Below, piece by piece: positions 30,099-41,819 of a stretch of DNA of 64,000 bases; position 1 is the first letter of the stretch, and each line of letters begins with the position of its first letter. The stretch is from Mayamaea pseudoterrestris. Taxonomy: Eukaryota; Bacillariophyta; Bacillariophyceae; Sellaphorales; Sellaphoraceae. Where the stretch lies: contig BROI01000006.1 in assembly GCA_027923505.1 (NCBI GenBank), forward strand, positions 248,001 to 312,000, read 5' to 3'. The notes under the pieces were generated by a model. The model saw only the letters and a list, made by a program, of their open reading frames with translations, ran no database searches and was not told the origin of the DNA. The position numbers were made by a program, and so were the translations under genes.

Positions 30099-32777
30099 AT
30101 GCCGAGCCATCATCATCGAGCAGGTTCTCTCAAGCAGACGAACAAGAAGAATAAGCGCTACAAGTCGTCCAAGCGCAGTGCTACTCGAGACGCTGGTGGC
30201 AAAGTCGCCGGAACCAAGCCGTCCGTCGCGCACAGCAATGCGGCGCAAAACAAGGCGGATCGGCGCAACTTTCAGCAGCAAAAGAGAGACGCAAAGCGAC
30301 AAGAAATACTGAAAAAGAAGCGAGGTTTGGATGGAGCGACGCTGCCGCCGCGAGTGGTTGGCATTGTTAGTTTGAGCAACACGTTGGGGTTGGAGGATCG
30401 ATTGAAGCAGGAATTTCTGAAACAGGCCGACCAAGTCGTTCACACGCATGACGACGCTCCAGATGCCACTGTAACTTGCAAGTACAATGTTCACAAGAAG
30501 GATGGAAACTTGACTTTCTTGACGCCTACATCGTTTAATCATTACGGGGACGACGATGATGCGGCAGTCATGGCGTCGCTCGATCTGGCACGCGTCTGTG
30601 ACGTGCTCCTGTTTGTCGTCGATGGAAATGCCAAGATGACCGACGATACGCCGTTGGAGATTCGTATTGGCGATGGTCACTCGGTTGGGACATCAAAAAC
30701 GTCATCCACGCAAGACTACGACCACTTGATTTCGACGCGAGGTGATCGAGTGTTGACCGCCATCAAAGGTCAGGGACTGCCCACCATTTTGACCGTCTTG
30801 GCGCACACTGTCAAGGATGCTTTGGGCGAAGACGAATTTACCATGCAGAGCTTTAAAAGCTTGAGGCGAGCTGGTATCAAGAGGCATCTGGAGGTCAAAA
30901 AATATGTCAGCCGCTTTGCACTTACCGAGTTTGGTACCGGACAGGAAAAGGTTGTCGAGGTGGACCTGAGCGAGACGGCTGAGGATATGGCAATGGGTGT
31001 TGACGACGCTGATGATGTACAAGATGAAGCAAATATATCCTGCGCTGCATTGATCCGGACAGTGTGTCAGACGTCGGCGGGTGGCCCAAAGTTTGTGTCT
31101 GAAGTGCCACGGCCATACATAATTTCCGATACCTTTCGTTACGACGAAGGAGCAAAAGAGCTGTCTCTTTCAGGCTTTGTACGTGGCATGGTGCCACTAG
31201 ACACTAGCGCGCTCTTCCACATCACAAACCTCGGTACATTTGCCTGCAAGTCCGTGTCAAGGAAAACCATGCCTTTGTCAAGGACGAACAAAAAGGCGAT
31301 GGACATCGTTGACGCCGCTACTCCGAACGACATTATTGCTGATTCGAATCGCCGCGAGTCATTGGAAATGTTTGCGACACCTGACGCGCTGGAAGGAGAG
31401 CAAAATCTCGTAGGTTTCGACGAAGACTTGGATGCTGCCAACGCTCCGGACGGCGACGATAAGTTTGCTCGACCTGCTGGATGGTCGACGTATCAGAGTG
31501 CTTGGCTCGATGCCGTGGATGAAGACAATTTTGACGACGCCATTGATGCTGGCGAAATGGCCGACGCTCTCAATCAGCACAAAACATCTAGCAACATGTC
31601 CCTCGGAGGCGATGTAATGGATCTGGACGATGCAAACGATGTTGACGTTGCTGAAAAACGGGCTCTTCAGGAACAGAGACGCAAAGACATGAAGGATCAT
31701 CTTGAATTTCCTGACGAAGTGGAGGTTGACGAGGACGTCAAGGCAAGCGAAAGATTTGCACGATACCGCTCGCTAACTTCCTTTCGGAAGAGCTTTTGGG
31801 ACCCTAAGGAAAATTTGCCTGATAGCTACGCGACGATCTTTCATTTCTCCAACTTCCGGGCTACACAACGCGCAGTATTAAATGAGATGAGGGATGCCAT
31901 CAAGGCTGCCGAGCAGGCAAATGGAAATTTTTGGGGCGCATCGCCAATTACGGAGTCATTGGATGCCATGTCGACGGAGAGTGGGGACGAGGACGACGAC
32001 TTGCTCACTGGTTGTGTCCCAAGCGGTTCTTACATAACTCTCACTCTGTCAAACATTCCGATCGATCGAATAAAAAACCTTTCTTCATCAAGTTTGCTTT
32101 CGGCTGTCGCATTGCTTCCCCACGAGAACAAGGTATCAGTTATGCACATGGGTTTGAGCCAGACGCTGAGTTGTGATTCGACTGATGCTGATCCCATCAA
32201 GAGCAAAGACGTCCTTGTGTTTCGTTGCGGCTGGCGCACATGGAAGGCGCGACCAGTCTTTAGTCAAAACAACTTGAACTGCGACAAGCACAAGTATGAA
32301 CGTTTTATGCCAACGCGTGGAGCTTTTTTCGCCGCGTCAGTCTTTGGGCCAGTGACATACACGCCATGTCCGGTCTTGGTTTTCCGTGAGGGTGAGAACG
32401 GAAGGCAGCTGGTAGCGATTGGTTCTATGATTGGTGCCGACGCGGATCGCATTGCCGTCAAGCGAATTGTGTTGACCGGCTTTCCCGTCCGGGTGCAAAA
32501 ACGCTGGGCAACCGTCAAGTACATGTTTTACAATCCTGACGATGTGAAGTGGTTTAAACCAGCTGGTCTGTATACAAAACATGGACTGCAGGGCAACATT
32601 GAAGAGAGCGTCGGCGAGCATGGGACCATGAAATGCCTGTTTAATGCTCCCATCAAGCAGCATGACACGGTGTGTTTGCCGCTGTACAAACGTATCTTTC
32701 CAAAGTTTGTGCCAGTCGAGGGTCAAAAGTCCGATGACACTACAATCAACGGCAAGCAGAGTTTAGTTGTTTTATAG
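30099..32777 (+). CDS. TSR1: Ribosome biogenesis factor TSR1
   Basis: From the ATG at 30099 the product is 892 residues. The frame is open upstream to 29976, but the family N-terminus (basic, HHHRAGSLKQTNKKNKRYKS) begins here. TSR1 is a GTPase-like protein without GTPase activity that caps pre-40S subunits during late maturation. Visible parts: a degenerate P-loop region (VGIVSLSNTLGLEDRL), the AARP2CN segment (TAIKGQGLPTILTVL...FKSLRRAGIKRHLEVKKY), RPYIISDTFRYDEGAKELSL, a long acidic middle region, and the C-terminal DUF663 block (PTRGAFFAASVFGPVTYTP, WATVKYMFYNPDDVKWFKP, CLPLYKRIFPKFVP). Sharing a promoter with eS12 suits joint control of ribosome production. Confidence 0.95.
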   Translation: MPSHHHRAGSLKQTNKKNKRYKSSKRSATRDAGGKVAGTKPSVAHSNAAQNKADRRNFQQQKRDAKRQEILKKKRGLDGATLPPRVVGIVSLSNTLGLEDRLKQEFLKQADQVVHTHDDAPDATVTCKYNVHKKDGNLTFLTPTSFNHYGDDDDAAVMASLDLARVCDVLLFVVDGNAKMTDDTPLEIRIGDGHSVGTSKTSSTQDYDHLISTRGDRVLTAIKGQGLPTILTVLAHTVKDALGEDEFTMQSFKSLRRAGIKRHLEVKKYVSRFALTEFGTGQEKVVEVDLSETAEDMAMGVDDADDVQDEANISCAALIRTVCQTSAGGPKFVSEVPRPYIISDTFRYDEGAKELSLSGFVRGMVPLDTSALFHITNLGTFACKSVSRKTMPLSRTNKKAMDIVDAATPNDIIADSNRRESLEMFATPDALEGEQNLVGFDEDLDAANAPDGDDKFARPAGWSTYQSAWLDAVDEDNFDDAIDAGEMADALNQHKTSSNMSLGGDVMDLDDANDVDVAEKRALQEQRRKDMKDHLEFPDEVEVDEDVKASERFARYRSLTSFRKSFWDPKENLPDSYATIFHFSNFRATQRAVLNEMRDAIKAAEQANGNFWGASPITESLDAMSTESGDEDDDLLTGCVPSGSYITLTLSNIPIDRIKNLSSSSLLSAVALLPHENKVSVMHMGLSQTLSCDSTDADPIKSKDVLVFRCGWRTWKARPVFSQNNLNCDKHKYERFMPTRGAFFAASVFGPVTYTPCPVLVFREGENGRQLVAIGSMIGADADRIAVKRIVLTGFPVRVQKRWATVKYMFYNPDDVKWFKPAGLYTKHGLQGNIEESVGEHGTMKCLFNAPIKQHDTVCLPLYKRIFPKFVPVEGQKSDDTTINGKQSLVVL

Positions 32778-32823
32778 TGATAACATCTCGTTATAAAATT
32801 TGGTGCATCGCATATTATAATGT

Positions 32824-34506
32824 CTAAACAGTAGCGAGCCAATACGGCTCTTCGCCCGGTCCAAGGCTACCGTGATCAACAAATGCAAAATATTCGTCGG
32901 CCAAGCGGTCATTGTTCGTGAGCAGTAAGGATCCTAAACGAGCCACCACTAATCGGAGCGACTTGACAATTCGATCGCGCTCAGTCGAAGAATTTGCCTC
33001 TAATAAAAGCGACTGATCAAGCGTTTTGATGAAGAAAGCATGCTTGGCCTTGCAAAATGGAAACTGGGCCCGATCGACAGTCTCGCTTGTGGCCACCAAG
33101 ACACGAGAGATATCCATCAAGTTGATGGAATGGAACATGTAGCTGGAAGCATGTTTCTCTGTAGTCGAGGATTTAAGTGTCTGCACAGTTTTCCAAAAGA
33201 ATTTGGGTGCAATAATGGTGCTGCGCAGCTGCTGTCCGCGTTCTATCCAACAGTGGACACCATGCGGTCGCACTTGCTTGGCGGACGCTGTATTTTCATG
33301 TAATATGAGTGTCATTTGCTCATTCATCATCTCCTGAACCAAGCCTGCTATCTGATCATCGCGTCGAAGACTAACCCTCCGTCCAGAGCGGTGAGCATTT
33401 TCCTTGTCATCAGCCACACTGCCAAATCGTCGATCATGGCGCCGGCTTATAAAATCCTCGGGATCCGAGTCGTAAAACATCTCCTCCTTGTTGCTTTTGA
33501 CAAACAATGGGGAGTCGTGTATCAATCCACATTGAAATGCTCGCTGAAAAAAGGGAATCTGCTTTTGCGGAGTCGCGGCTCGAGGGGTTGACTTGGATCG
33601 CGTTCGTCGATCTTGTCCTGTAAACGATCGAGAACGAACCGAATCAATGGTGCCAGACAATGACTCAGCTGAAGTCGAAAATGGACTTAGATCCTTTCGA
33701 AGCGAAGCTAGTCGTTGGTGCTTTGCATTCAGGTCGAAGGCGCGATTTCGTAGTACGCGCTGAATGTTCTTCTTCGCTGCCTTGGCATCCTGGTGTCGCG
33801 TCGACCCGTTATTGGAGCTGTCGTCGCAATAGAGACCCCACACCTGCCAGTAGCTTAGCCATGGATTGTCGCAGCTATTAATTGAAAGAATATCCGAAAT
33901 CTTTTGCTGCATGTGCTCGACAGTCTCATCGTCAATGTCAGCATCCGAGCAAGGCGATGCTTTCGTGCAAGTAGACATGGGACTGTAGCTCGGACAGTCG
34001 CCAAGACCGCAAAAGGAAACCTTTCTTGGCGTAACGAGTGAAATATCATCAAGTGAAGGCGAGCTCTTGAGGGGCGAAGGTGTCATTTCCACGTCGAGAA
34101 GGCTCAGTCGACGAGGTGTAATCATGTGATAAGCAGAAGTTTTACCTCCTCGGTCACAAAGAACGACTTCAGCTCCATCTTCACTAATAGAAATGCTTGA
34201 TCGAAGTATTGATTTTGGCGTGTGCTTGTTTTGAGAGGATAAGCTAGAGGCGGAGACTCCGGAAAAGCTTCCTGTCGAACTTGAACATGGTGTAACAATC
34301 GCAGCCATCCTGGTTGGCGTTACTGTTGCTTTGGTCGGCGTCCTTAATTTCATGCCTGTCATTGAGTATTCGGATGAGCTCTTCTTACTATAAAAGCAAT
34401 GGAAGCAGCCGTCAAACCTGAGCGTGGCGCGTTGGTTCGTTAAAGAGTGCGGTTCAAACGCAGGCTTGAATCTGATCGGCTGCGACGGCGCAACGCAGGA
34501 ACTCAT
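32824..34506 (-). CDS. Hypothetical protein with PH-like C-terminal domain and many Ser/Thr-Pro sites
   Basis: The 560-residue protein is unrecognised. The N-terminal half has repeated proline-directed sites (KLRTPTKATVTPTRM, ITPRRLSLL, VEMTPSPLKSSPSL, LVTPRKVSF), which look like CDK/MAPK targets. The middle has NPWLSYWQVWGLYCDD followed by basic helices. The C-terminal 130 residues (WIERGQQLRSTIIAP...INLMDISRVLVATSETVD...AFFIKTLDQSLLLEANSSTERDRIVKSLRLVV) have the strand pattern and final helix of a PH-like domain, the last strand preceding a conserved-looking E-A-x-S-x-x-E-R-D helix start. A membrane- or cytoskeleton-linked regulator is possible. An internal ATG (MTGMKLRTP, 34362) is an alternative start. 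Confidence 0.68.
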   Translation of the reverse strand: MSSCVAPSQPIRFKPAFEPHSLTNQRATLRFDGCFHCFYSKKSSSEYSMTGMKLRTPTKATVTPTRMAAIVTPCSSSTGSFSGVSASSLSSQNKHTPKSILRSSISISEDGAEVVLCDRGGKTSAYHMITPRRLSLLDVEMTPSPLKSSPSLDDISLVTPRKVSFCGLGDCPSYSPMSTCTKASPCSDADIDDETVEHMQQKISDILSINSCDNPWLSYWQVWGLYCDDSSNNGSTRHQDAKAAKKNIQRVLRNRAFDLNAKHQRLASLRKDLSPFSTSAESLSGTIDSVRSRSFTGQDRRTRSKSTPRAATPQKQIPFFQRAFQCGLIHDSPLFVKSNKEEMFYDSDPEDFISRRHDRRFGSVADDKENAHRSGRRVSLRRDDQIAGLVQEMMNEQMTLILHENTASAKQVRPHGVHCWIERGQQLRSTIIAPKFFWKTVQTLKSSTTEKHASSYMFHSINLMDISRVLVATSETVDRAQFPFCKAKHAFFIKTLDQSLLLEANSSTERDRIVKSLRLVVARLGSLLLTNNDRLADEYFAFVDHGSLGPGEEPYWLATV

Positions 34507-34818
34507 TCCGAACAGCGAACACGACAGCCAATGCGCTCAGAGACGAGATAGAATTTTCCTTCACGCTGAGTGAGCAAGTCGTGCACGCTATTGATTAGAA
34601 GCACCTCCAAAGAGAGAGCTTTCTTGACAAAAGCCGACAGCAAAACTTGGAAGCTGCCCTCGATTTAATACGGAAACGGCTGTTGAGCGCGCAAGCCTCT
34701 CCATGGAAAAATAATTGCCTAAAATCCTAGCGGTACTTAACCGACATCTACGTGCTCCGTTCCAGCGAATTTCGGCACGGTCGAAGGTAAAAAAACAAAT
34801 TCTCCGGGATTAAAGATA
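34507..34818. other. Intergenic, about 310 bp, nothing seen before the satellite
   Basis: Unique-looking sequence between the PH-like gene's start and the left edge of the 169-bp array. No repeat ends or target-site-like duplication recognised. Confidence 0.4.
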
Positions 34819-37800
34819 GTTAACATTCTTATTTCAGGTGCGCTATAAGATAAGATGACTGCCCTGGTGTCTCTGTGGACTGCTTTGGTGATAACTTGTC
34901 ACCAGTCTCAGATGACATTCAAACACACCTACAGCAAGCCCTGTAGGTGCCCAAATTACACCAGCATGGGGCCAACATCATTATTCAGGCTGCGCTACAA
35001 GATGGTAGGCTTGCCTGGTGTCTCAGGGGATGGCAATGTATTTGGTGACAACTTGTCACCAGTCTCAGCCCGCAGATGCCATGACATTCAAACACACCTA
35101 CAGCAAGCCCTGTAGGTGCCCAAATTACAACTGAATGGTGCCAACATCATTATTCAGACTGCGCTACAAGATGATAAGCTTGGCTAATGTCTCAGGGGTT
35201 GGCAATGTATTTGGTGACAACTTGTCACCAGTCTCAGCCCGCAGACGCCATGACATACAAACACACCTATAGCAAGCCCAGTAGGCACCCAAATTACACC
35301 TGAATGGTGCCAAGATCATTATTCAGGCTGCGCTACAAAATGGTAGTTTTGCCTGGTGTCTCGGGGGATGGCAATGTATTTGGTGACAACTTGTCACCAG
35401 TCTCAGCCTGCAGATGCCATGACATTCAGACACTCCTACAGCAAACCCGGTAGGTGGCAAAATTACAACAGCATGGTGCCAACATCATTATTTAGGCTGC
35501 GCTACAAGATGGTAAGCTTGGCTGATGTCTCAGGGGTTGGCAATGTATTTGGTGACAACTTGTCACCAGTCTCAGCCAACAGATGCCATAACATACAAAC
35601 ACACCTACAGCAAGCCCTGTAGGTGCCCAAAATACACCAGAATGGTGCCAACATCATTATATAGGCTGCGCTACAAGATGGAAGGCTTGGCTGGTGTTTC
35701 AGGGGATGGCAATGTATTTGGTGACAACTTGTCACCAGTCTCAGCCTGAGATGCCATGACATTCAGACACACCTACAGCAAGTCCTGTAGGTGCCCAAAT
35801 TACAACAGAATGGTGCCAACATCATTATTCAGACTGCGCTACAAGATGGTAGGCTTGGCTGGTGTCTCAGGGGATGGCAATGTATTTGGTGACAACTTGT
35901 CACCAGTCTCAGCCCAAAGATGCCATGACATTCAAACACACCTACAGCAAGCCCTGTAGTTGCCCAAATTACAACAGAATGGTGCCAACATCAATATTCA
36001 GACTGCGCTACAAGATGGTAAGCTTGGCTGGTATCTCAGGGGATACCAATGTATTTGGTGACAACTTGTCACCAGTCTCAGCCCGCAGATGCCATGACAT
36101 ACAAACACACCTACAGCAAGCCCTGTAGGTGCCCAAAATACACCAGAATGATGCCAGCATCATTATTCAGGCTGCGCTACAAAATGGTAGGCTTGGCTGG
36201 TGTCTTGGGGGATGGCAATGTATTTGGTGACAACTTGTCACCAGTCTCAGGTCGCATATGCCATGACATTCAGACACACCTACAGCAGGCCCGGTAGGTG
36301 TCCAAATTACAACTGAATGGTGCCAACATCATTATTCTGACTGCGCTACAAGATGGTAAGCTTGGCTGGTGTCTCAGGGGATGGCAATGTATTTGGTGAC
36401 AACTTGTCACCAGTCTCAGCCTGCAAATGCCATGACGTACAAACACACCTACAGCAAGCCCAGTAGGTGCCCAAATTACACCAGAATGGTGCCAACATCA
36501 TTATTCAGGCTGCGCTACAAAATGGTAGGCTTGGCTGGTGTCTCGGGGGATGGTAATGTATTTGGTGACAACTTGTCACCAGTCTCAGCCTGCAGATGCC
36601 ATGACATTCAGACACACCTACAGCAGGCCCGGTAGGTGCCCAAATTACAACAGCATGGTGCCAACATCATTATTCAGGCTGCGCTAAAAGATGGAAGGCT
36701 TGGCTGGTGTCTCAGGGGATGGCAATGTATTTGGTGACAACTTGTCACCAGTCTCAGCCCGCAGATGCCATGACATTCAGACACACCTACAGCAGGCCCG
36801 GTAGGTGCCCAAATTACACCAGAATGGTGCCAACATCATTATTCAGGCTGCGCTACAAGATGGTAGGCTTGCCTGGTGTCTCAGGGGATGGCAATGTATT
36901 TGGTGACAACTTGTCAACAGATTCAGCCTGCAGATGCCATGACATACAGACACACCTATAGCAGGCCCTGTAGGTGCCCAGATTACACCAGAATGGTGTC
37001 AACATCATTATTTAAACTGCGCTACAAGATGGTAAGCTTGGCTGGTGTCTCAGGGGATAGCAATGTATTTGGTGACAACTTGTCACCAGTCTCAGCCCGC
37101 AGATGCCATGACGTACAGACACACCTACAGCAAGCCCTGTAGGTGCCCAAAATACACCAAAAAGATGCCAACATCATTATTCAGGCTGCGCTACAAAATG
37201 GTAGGCTTGGTTGGTGTCTCGGGGGATGGTAATGTATTTGGTGACAACTTGTCACCAGTCTCAGCCCGCAGATGCCATGACATTCAGACACACCTACAGC
37301 AGGCCCGGTAGGTGCCCAAATTACACCAGAATGGTGCCAACATCATTATTTAGGCTGCGCTACAAGATGGTAGGCTTGGCTGGTGTCTCAGGGGATGGCA
37401 ATGTATTTGGTGACAACTTGTCACCAGTTTCAGCCTGCAGATGCCATGACATTCAGACACACCTACAGCAGGTCCAGTAGTTGCCCAAATTACACCAGAA
37501 TAGTGCCAACATCACTATTCAGGCTGCGCTACAAGATGGTAGGCTTGGCTGGTGTCTCAGGGGATGGCAATGTATTTGGTGACAACTTGTCATGAGTTTC
37601 AGCCTGCAGATGCCATGACATTCAGACACACCTACAGCAGGTCCAGTAGGTGCCCAAATTACACCGGAATGGTGACAACATCACTTCTCAGGCTGCGCTA
37701 CAAGATGGTAGGCTTGCCTGGCTCCTCAGGGGATGGCAATGTATCTGGTGACAACTTGTCACCAGTCTCAGCCCGCAGATGCCATGACATTCAAACACAC

Positions 37801-37939
37801 CTACAGCAGGTCAGGTAGGTGCCCAAAATTCACCAGAAAGGTGCCATTATCATGATTTAGGCTGCGCTACAAGATGGTAGGCTTTGCTGGTGTCTCAGGG
37901 GATGGCAATGTATTTGGTGACAACTTGTCACCAGTCATA

Positions 37940-37985
37940 TGAAATATTCAACAGATCGTCGACCCATACACAGAGGTAGTCGTAG
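37940..37985. other. Non-satellite 46-bp insertion inside the array
   Basis: Between CACCAGTCATA and CTGCAGATGCC, where other copies (for example at 43554-43575) have two bases, this monomer carries 46 bp beginning TGAAATATTCAACAGATCG and ending GGTAGTCGTAG. It has no similarity to the monomer that I can see. It is the only such interruption noticed in the array and sets a fixed point for aligning duplicated blocks on either side. Confidence 0.8.
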
Positions 37986-40900
37986 CTGCAGATGCCATGA
38001 CATTCAAACACACCTACAGCAGGTCAGGTAGGTGCCCAAAATACACCAGAATGGTGCCAACATCATGATTTAGGCTGCACTACAAGATGGTAAGCTTGGC
38101 TGATGTCTCAGGGGTTGGCAAGGTATTTGCTGACAACTTGTCACCAGTCTCAGCCCGCAGATGCCATAACATACAAACACACCTACAGCAAGCCCAGTAG
38201 GTGCCCAAATTACACCAGAATAGTGCCAACATCATTTTTGAGGCTGCGCTACAAAATGGTAGGCTTGGCTGGTGTCTCAGGGGATGGCAATGTATTTGGT
38301 GACAACTTGTCACCAGTCTCAGCCCGCAGATGCCATGACATACAAACACACCTACAGCAAGCCCAGTAGGTGCCCAAATTACACCAGAATGGTGCCAACA
38401 TCATTATTCAGGCTGTGCTACAAGATGGTAGGCATGGCTGGTGTCTCCGGGGATGGCAATGTATTTGGTGACAACTTGTCACCAGTCTCAGCATGCAGAT
38501 GCCATGACATGCAGACACACCCACAGCAAGCCCGGTAGGTGCCCAAATTACACCAGAATGGTGCCAACATCACTATTCAGGCTGCGCTACAAAATGGTAG
38601 GCTTGGCTGGTGTCTCAGGGGATGGCAATGTATTTGGTGACAACTTGTCACCAGTCTCAGCCCACAGATGCCATGACATTAAAACACACCTACAGCAGGC
38701 CTGGTAGGTGCCAAAATTACAACAGCATGGTGCCAACATCATTATTCAGGCTGCGCTACAAGATGGTAGGCTTGGCAGGTGTCTCAGGGGATGGCAATGT
38801 ATTTGGTGACAACTTGTCACCAGTCTCAGCCTGCAGATGCCATGACATTCAGAAACACCTACAGCAAGCCCTGTAGGTGCCCAAAATACACCAGAATGGT
38901 GCCAACATCATTATTCAGGCTGCGCTACAAGATGGAAGGCTTGGCTGGTGTTTCAGGGGATGGCAATGTATTTGGTGACATCTTGTCACCAGTCTCAGCC
39001 TGAGATGCCATGACATTCAGACACACCTACAGCAAGTCCTGTAGGTGCCCAAATTACAACAGAATGGTGCCAACATCATTATTCAGACTGCGCTGCAAGA
39101 TGGTAGGCTTGGCTGGTGTCTCAGGGGATGGCAATGTATTTGGTGACAACTTGTCACCAGTCTCAGCCCGCAGATGCCATGACATTCAAACACACCTACA
39201 GCAAGCCCTGTAGTTGCCCAAATTACAACAGAATGGTGCCAACATCATTATTCAGACTGCGCTACAAGATGGTAGGCTTTGCTGGTATCTCAGGGGATGG
39301 CAATGTATTTGGTGACAACTTGTCACCAGTCTCAGCCCGCAGATGCCATGACATACAAACACACCTACAGCAAGCCCAGTAGGTGCCCAAATTACACCAG
39401 AATGGTTCCAAGATCGTTATTCAGGCTGCGCTACAAAATGGTAGGCTTGGCTGGTGTCTCGGGGGATGGCAATGTATTTGGTGACAACTTGTCACCAGTC
39501 TCAGCTAGCATATGCCATGACATTCAGACACACCTACAGCAGGCCCGGTCGGTGCCCAAAATACACCAGAATGGTGCCAACATCATTATTCAGGCTGCGC
39601 TACAAGATGGTAGGCTTGGCTGGTGTCTCAGGGGATGGCAATGTTTTTGGTGACAACTTGTCAGCAGTGTCAGCCCGCAGATGCCATGACATTTAGACAC
39701 ACCTACAGCAGGCCCTTTAGGTGCCCAAATTACACCAGAATAGTGCCAACATCATTATTCAGGCTGCGCTACAAGATGGTAGGCTTGGCTGGTGTCTCAG
39801 GGGATGGCAATGTATTTGGTGACAACTTGTCAACAGATTCAGCCTGCAGATGCCATGACATTCAGACAAACCTACAGCAGGTCGAGTAGGTGGCCAAATT
39901 ACAACAGCATGGTGCCAACATTATTTTTGAGGCTGCACTACAAGATGGTAAGCTTGGCTAGTGTCTCAGGGGATGGCAATGTATTTGGTGACAACTTGTC
40001 ACCACTCTCAGCCTGCAGATGCCATGACTTTCAAACACACCTACAGCAGGCCCTGTAGGTGCCCAAATTACACCAGAATAGTGCCAACATCCTTATTCAT
40101 GCTGCGCTACAAGATGGTAGGCTTAGCTGGTGTCTCAGGGGATGGCAATGTATTTGGTGACAACTTGACACCAGTCGTAGCCTGCAGATGCCATGACATT
40201 CAAACACACCTACAGCAGGCCCGGTAGGTGCCCAAAATACACCAGAATGGTGCCAACATCATTATTTAGGCTGCGCTACAAGATGGTAAGCTTGGCTGGT
40301 GTCTCAGGGGATGGCAATGTATTTGGTGACAACTTGTCACCAGTCTCAGCCCGCAGATGCCATGACATTCAAACACACCTACAGCAGGCCCGGTAGGTGC
40401 CAAAATTACAACAGCATGGTGCCAACATCATTATTCAGGCTGCGCTACAAGATGGTAGGCTTGGCTGGTGTCTCAGGGGATGGAAATGTATTTGGTGACA
40501 ACTTGTCACCACTCTCAGCCTGCAGATGCCATGACATTCAAATACACCTACAGCATGCCCTGTAGGTGCCCAAATTACACCAGAATAGTGCCAACATCCT
40601 TATTCATGCTGCGCTACAAGATGGAAGGCTTGGCTGGTGTCTCAGGGGATGGCAATGTATTTGGTGACAACTTGTCACCAGTCTCAGCCCGCAGATGCCA
40701 TGACATTCAGACACACCTACAGCAGGCCCGGTAGGTGCCCAAATTACACCAGAATGGTGCCAACATCATTATTCAGGCTGCGCTACAAGATGGTAGTCTT
40801 GGCTAATGTCTCAGGGGATGGCAATGTATTTGGTGACAACTTGTCACCAGTCTCAGCCCGCAGATGCCATGACATTCAGACACACATACAGCAAGCCCTG

Positions 40901-41819
40901 TGGGTGCCCAAATTACACCAGAATGGTGCCAACATCCTTATTCAGGCTGCGCTACAAGATGGTAGGCTTGGCTGGTGTCTCAGGGGATGGCAATGTATTT
41001 GGTGACAACTTGTCACCAGTCTCAGCCCGCAGATGCCATGACATTCAGACACACCTATAGCAGGCCCTGTAGGTGCCCAGATTACACCAGAATAGTGTCA
41101 ACATCATTATTCAGACTGCGCTACAAGATGGTAAGCTTGGCTGGTGTCTCAGGGGATAGCAATGTATTTGGTGACAACTTGTCACCAGTCTCAGCCCGCA
41201 GATGCCATGACATTCAGACACACCTACAGCAGGCCCTGTAGGTGCCCAAATTACACCAGAATCGTGCCAACATCCTTATTCATGCTGCGCTACAAGATGG
41301 AAGTCTTGGCTGGTGTCTCAGGGGATGGCAATGTATTTGGTGACAACTTGTCACCAGTCTCAGCCCGCTGATGCCATGACATTTAGACACACCTACAGCA
41401 GGCCCTTTAGGTGCCCAAATCACACCAGAATGGTGCCAAGATCATTATTCAGGCTGCGCTACAAGATGGTAAGCTTGGCTGGTGTCTCAGGGGATATCAA
41501 TGTATTTGGTGACAACTTGTCACCAGTCTCAGCCCGCAGATGCCATGACATTCAGACGCACCTATAGCAGGCCCTGTAGGTGCCCAAATTACACCAGAAT
41601 GGTGCCAACATCATTTTTTAGACTGCGCTACAAGATGGTAAGCTTGGCTGGTGTCTCAGGGGATAGCAATGTATTTGGTGACAACTTGTCACCAGTCTCA
41701 GCCCGCAGATGCCATGACATACAAACACACTTACAGCAAGCCCTGTAGGTGCCCAAAATACACCAGAATGGTGCTAACATCATTATTCAGGCTGCGCTAC
41801 AAGATGGTAGGCTTGGCTG

